Positions 61,025 through 64,000 of a stretch of 64,000 bases of DNA are shown here, piece after piece. The DNA is taken from the NCBI GenBank assembly GCA_017309275.1, contig JAFKLT010000036.1:1-64000 (forward strand), given 5' to 3'. Position 1 is the stretch's first letter, and each line of letters begins with the position of its first letter. The notes under the pieces are model-generated. The model had not been told where the DNA came from. It saw only the letters and a list, made by a program, of their open reading frames with translations, and searched no databases. This DNA comes from Sphingomonadales bacterium. GTDB taxonomy: Bacteria > Pseudomonadota > Alphaproteobacteria > Sphingomonadales > Sphingomonadaceae. Made by a program: the position numbers and the translations under genes.

Positions 61025-62154
61025 AGGAAGGCGCGCATCAATATGCCGCGATAGATGGCGGCGAGCTTGTGGAGATCGTCCACCGCGACCGCCTCGTCCA
61101 GCTTGTGCATCGTCGCGTTGGTCAGTCCGAACTCCACCACCGGGCAGAGTATATGCAGGAAACGAGCGTCCGACGTGCCTCCCGTCGTCGACATCTCCGG
61201 CGTCAGGTCGGTTTCGGCGTGGATCGCCTCGGCGACCAATCCCGACAGTTCGCCCGGCGGGGTCAGAAAGGCCTCGCCCGAAATCTTGCCGAGCACCTTG
61301 GCGCGCGGTTCGACGTCATGCGCCAGCCGCTCGACCATGGCGACGAGGTCGGCGCCGCGATGCTGGTCGTTGAAGCGGATCGACAAGCGTGCCCGCGCCG
61401 AGGCCGGGATGACGTTGGTCGCGCCGTTGCCGACCTCGATATCGGTGAATTCGATGTTCGACGGCTGAAACCAGTCGGTGCCGGCATCGAGGCTGACCGC
61501 ATCGATCGCGGCCAATATCTTGACGAGCTTCGGGATCGGATTGTCGGCAAGGTGCGGATAGGCGACGTGACCCTGCGTTCCCGGAACGTCGATCCAGATA
61601 TTGACCGATCCGCGCCGCCCGATCTTCACCATGTCGCCCAGCCGGTTCACCGAGGTGGGTTCGCCGACGACGATCATGTCGGGGCGGACACCGCGTCCCT
61701 CCATATGTTCCATCAGCGCCCGCGTGCCGAAGGTCGCGGGGCCTTCCTCGTCACCGGTGATGATCAGGCTGATCGTCCCGGCCTCGGTCGGGGTCGCGGC
61801 GGCGGCGGCGACGAACGATGCGATCGCGCCCTTCATGTCGACCGCGCCGCGGCCATAGAGCAGGTCGCTGCGAATCTCCGGAGCAAAGGCATCGCTCGTC
61901 CAGCCCACGCCCGGCGGCACGACGTCGAGATGGCCGGCGAAGCCGAAATGCACCGGCCCCTTGCCTTCGCGCACCGCGAGCAGATTTTCGACCGGTCCAT
62001 CGGGCTCGATCCCGTCGATGAAGCGCTCGACGGTGAAACCGAGCGGTATCAGCGCCGCCTCCAGAACGTCGAACACATTGCCGGTCGCCGGCGATATGCT
62101 GGGCGCGGCGATCAGGGAATGGGTGAGGGCGACGGGGTCGATGCTATGGCTCAT
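61021..62154 (-). CDS. dapE: succinyl-diaminopimelate desuccinylase
   Basis: Dizinc M20 hydrolase of the succinylase branch of DAP/lysine synthesis, 377 residues. Ligand motifs are 'FGFAGHLDVVPPG', 'YGRGAVDMKGAIA' and 'IITGDEEGPATFG' (catalytic Glu), with the terminal His in 'FGLTNATMHKLDEAV' and the oxyanion/substrate loop 'STTGGTSDARFL'. The dimer domain has 'RGSVNIWIDVPGTQGHVAYP' in parts ('VPGTQGHVAYPHLADNP'). AAGGGA lies about 5 nt before ATG 62154. No dapD/dapC is nearby. It is convergent with the smr gene, overlapping by 4 bp. Confidence 0.96.
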   Translation of the reverse strand: MSHSIDPVALTHSLIAAPSISPATGNVFDVLEAALIPLGFTVERFIDGIEPDGPVENLLAVREGKGPVHFGFAGHLDVVPPGVGWTSDAFAPEIRSDLLYGRGAVDMKGAIASFVAAAAATPTEAGTISLIITGDEEGPATFGTRALMEHMEGRGVRPDMIVVGEPTSVNRLGDMVKIGRRGSVNIWIDVPGTQGHVAYPHLADNPIPKLVKILAAIDAVSLDAGTDWFQPSNIEFTDIEVGNGATNVIPASARARLSIRFNDQHRGADLVAMVERLAHDVEPRAKVLGKISGEAFLTPPGELSGLVAEAIHAETDLTPEMSTTGGTSDARFLHILCPVVEFGLTNATMHKLDEAVAVDDLHKLAAIYRGILMRAFL

Positions 62155-62248
62155 GCTGTTCCCTTACCCCTTCGCGAAGTGCCAAGTCGAGGCTTTGCAT
62201 CGTGTGCGCTTTGTGCGAAACAAAGGAGGAACAAAGAAGGGGACTGCC

Positions 62249-62716
62249 ATGCCCAAACTCGACCTCGACACCATTCCCCAGACCAATGTGACCGGGTATC
62301 CGGCACCGTATGACGCGCCGGTCCAGGGGCGCTGGTACCGCCGCCTTGCGCCGCTTACCGGGATCAGCGATTTCGCCGCGAGCCACGTCGTGCTGAAGCC
62401 CGGCGCCTGGTCGTCGCAGCGACATTGGCACGACGGCGAGGACGAGATGCTGGTCATGATTGCGGGCGAGGCGGTGCTGGTCGAGGATGACGGGCGCTGG
62501 CCGATGCGCGCGGGCGATATCGCGGTTTGGCCGAAGGGCAGCACCAACGGCCACCATCTGGTCAATGAATCGGACGCCGACTGCATCTTCGTCGCGCTGG
62601 GTGGCGGCAGGAAATATGACACCGGCGGCGGCTATTCGGACATCGACATGCTGTTCGGACCCGACGGCTATTTCCATAAGGACGGCACTCCCTATCCGAC
62701 CAAGCGGATTCCCTGA
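62249..62716 (+). CDS. cupin domain protein
   Basis: Small beta-barrel protein of 155 residues. Cupin motif 1 is seen as 'GAWSSQRHWHDGEDEMLVMIAGEAVL' in parts ('SSQRHWHDGEDEMLVMIAGE': His-x-His and Glu ligands) and motif 2 as 'AGDIAVWPKGSTNGHHLVN' (G-D and His). A metal site is therefore likely intact. Family relatives include sugar or transcriptional-regulator-like cupins; no substrate can be given. AAGGGG lies 6 nt before ATG 62249. It is divergent from dapE. Confidence 0.88.
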   Translation: MPKLDLDTIPQTNVTGYPAPYDAPVQGRWYRRLAPLTGISDFAASHVVLKPGAWSSQRHWHDGEDEMLVMIAGEAVLVEDDGRWPMRAGDIAVWPKGSTNGHHLVNESDADCIFVALGGGRKYDTGGGYSDIDMLFGPDGYFHKDGTPYPTKRIP

Positions 62717-62720
62717 CCCG

Positions 62721-63395
62721 TCAGGGGCACCGGCCGCGAAAGGCGGTCATCGGCGCGATGTCGTCATCGAAAATCGACCGCCAGGGGACCGTGTTGTAAG
62801 CGTGCAGCTTGCCGAAATCATGCGGGTCGGCGCGGGTCGGTCCGGCACCGACCAGCATCTGGTCGTCGGTCGTGCGCCGATCGGCATCGGCGTCGATCAG
62901 GACATAGCCGAGCGAGTTTTCGCCCTTCGAGGCCTCGGGACGCGGCCGCGCCATCTTATAGACGCCAGCCCCGGTCTTTGCGCCATCGGCGCTGGTGGGC
63001 ATCAGCGGGTCGACCGCCGCCGGGTCGAGGACCGGCTCGCCGTTCACATAAATCTCGCGCAGCCTTCCCGACGGCGCGTAGTCGGCGCTGATGTTCCAGC
63101 GCCAGACGTAGAGGTCGCAGAGGTTGATGTCGTAGATATATTTCTCGCTGTCGGGCGCGGTCCGGTGGACGATCAGCGTCGCGTGCCCTTCGGTGACGAA
63201 ACGGCGGCGAACCTCGTCCCGGCTGCTGCTGCGGTTCAATTCGCTGCGGATCAGGTCGCGCATGTCGTCCAGCGAGACGACCGCGTCATATCGAAAGGCC
63301 GACGGCTCCTTGGCGCTTGCGGGAATGGCGGCGGCACTGGCCGCCCCCATAAGGGCAAGGCCAGCGAGCCGGGCCAGGCGCGATCGTCCGGTCAC
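62721..63395 (-). CDS. hypothetical exported protein
   Basis: I do not recognise this 224-residue protein. It has a signal peptide ('SRLARLAGLALMGAASAAAIPASA', cleaved near residue 28) and no membrane helix after it, so it is probably periplasmic. Segments worth noting are 'VVSLDDMRDLIRSELNRSSSR', read as 'LDDMRDLIRSELN', 'YIYDINLCDLYVWRWNIS', 'LREIYVNGEPVLDP' and 'MTAFRGRCP'. Two cysteines (in 'INLCDLY' and at the penultimate position) could form a disulfide. Start is GTG 63395, 8 nt after the GST stop, with a weak AGG. It converges on the cupin gene, 4 bp between stops. Confidence 0.75.
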   Translation of the reverse strand: MTGRSRLARLAGLALMGAASAAAIPASAKEPSAFRYDAVVSLDDMRDLIRSELNRSSSRDEVRRRFVTEGHATLIVHRTAPDSEKYIYDINLCDLYVWRWNISADYAPSGRLREIYVNGEPVLDPAAVDPLMPTSADGAKTGAGVYKMARPRPEASKGENSLGYVLIDADADRRTTDDQMLVGAGPTRADPHDFGKLHAYNTVPWRSIFDDDIAPMTAFRGRCP

Positions 63396-63402
63396 CGGCG
63401 GC

Positions 63403-64000
63403 CTATCCCTGCGACGGGCCTTCGAATTTCTCGATCACCCAATCCTCGGCCTGCGCGCCGCCGATCCATTCCTGCATGCACGGGTGGCTGATCACCGCCT
63501 GGCAATAGGGGATGGCGAAGCGCGGCAGCGGGATCGAATAGGTGACGAAGCGCGTGACGACGGGGGCGAACATCATGTCGGCGGCCGACCAGTCGCCGAA
63601 CAGATAGTCGCCTTCGCCGCCGAAGCGTGCGCGGGCCTCCGCCCAGATCTGCATGATGCGAATGACGTCGGCCTGCACGTCGGGGGCGAGCTCTGCCGCG
63701 GGATAGATGCGACGAATGTTCATGCTGTGGTTGCGGCGCAGCGCCGCGAAGCTGGAGTGCATTTCGGCGGCCATCGAGCGCGCCATGGCGCGGGCGGCCA
63801 TGTCCTCAGGCCAATAGCCGCGCGTGCCGCCGGTCTTTTCGTTGAGATAGTCGATGATTGCCAGGCTGTCCCAGACGACGATGTCCTCGCCGTCCCACAG
63901 GATCGGCACCTTGCCGCCCGACGGGGCGAACTCGTCGCCCTCGCGCCGGTTCGACCAATCCTCGTCGTACAGCGGAACGGTGACTTCCTCGAAGGGCAGC
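63403..64000 (-). CDS. glutathione S-transferase family protein, N-terminus outside window
   Basis: At least 198 residues are present, continuing beyond base 64000. The N-terminal thioredoxin-like part reads 'LPFEEVTVPLYDEDWSNRR', then 'SGGKVPILWDGEDIVVWDSLAI' in parts ('GKVPILWDG', 'VVWDSLAIIDYL'); the V-P-x-L cis-Pro and the [DE]-S glutathione contact are intact. The C-terminal helical domain has 'MAAEMHSSFAALRRNHSM' and 'GEGDYLFGDWSAADMMFAPVV', usual for bacterial beta/zeta-like GSTs. Only the start and first strand are missing. Function probably detoxification or thiol transfer; not assignable further. Confidence 0.92.
   Translation of the reverse strand, partial: LPFEEVTVPLYDEDWSNRREGDEFAPSGGKVPILWDGEDIVVWDSLAIIDYLNEKTGGTRGYWPEDMAARAMARSMAAEMHSSFAALRRNHSMNIRRIYPAAELAPDVQADVIRIMQIWAEARARFGGEGDYLFGDWSAADMMFAPVVTRFVTYSIPLPRFAIPYCQAVISHPCMQEWIGGAQAEDWVIEKFEGPSQG

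Noticed and set aside
1..64000. Prophage, insertion sequence, integron or defence island
   Set aside because: No transposase, integrase, phage structural, Cas or restriction genes are seen, and no flanking duplications were found by reading.

Overview
The window is a GC-rich, gene-dense stretch of alphaproteobacterial chromosome. The mutM-rpsT-dnaA run, the coaBC/dut and ubiE/ubiB block, the secB-Tim44-mltA-smr neighbourhood, the rne-amidase-PBP1A-prfB line and the TonB receptor point to Sphingomonadaceae; I favour Sphingopyxis or a close relative, but that is inference from gene content. I find no rRNA, tRNA, phage, insertion sequence or CRISPR array. 55 genes are called; the first and last run off the window.

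Region 1 (1-6662, minus strand) is a TetR-controlled tripartite RND efflux operon: regulator, a small unknown protein, membrane fusion protein, inner-membrane pump and an outer-membrane factor cut by the left edge. A strong promoter-like sequence overlaps a motif that recurs in the tetR promoter. Region 2 (6748-18870) is mainly housekeeping: S41 protease, RlmE, Ppx/GppA, a phytase-like esterase, L28, TadA, a sirtuin, DapB, a YwqG-like protein, a Ste24-like protease, endonuclease III and an M20 peptidase.

Region 3 (18874-34233) is the accessory part. A BetI-like TetR gene is divergent, across only 33 bp, from a translationally coupled operon of a Rieske oxygenase, an FAD monooxygenase and a PYROXD2/phytoene-desaturase-like oxidoreductase. 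It converges on a two-domain AAA ATPase gene that looks frameshifted. Next, all on the minus strand, come an APC permease 4 nt behind a TonB-dependent receptor, a TPR-sulfotransferase, a DsbA-like protein with a very long N-terminal part, and a BepA-like M48 protease.

Region 4 (34350-45632) holds rne with a long upstream region, then amidase and PBP1A separated by a two-gene cassette (aldonolactone oxidase plus DSD1-type PLP enzyme), then prfB and an exported-looking methyltransferase. Region 5 (45669-54070) has DsrE, a ThiF/MoeB-like E1, dut, coaBC, ubiB and ubiE on the minus strand, then mutM, rpsT and dnaA on the plus strand; strong terminators follow rpsT and dnaA, and an AT-rich structured leader precedes dnaA. 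Region 6 (54195-64000) has a DUF4136 lipoprotein, trpS, murJ, secB, a Tim44-like protein, mltA, an Smr protein, dapE, a cupin, a secreted unknown protein and a truncated GST. Many neighbours overlap by ATGA or TTGA, so translational coupling is widespread, and several genes appear to start with GTG or TTG.
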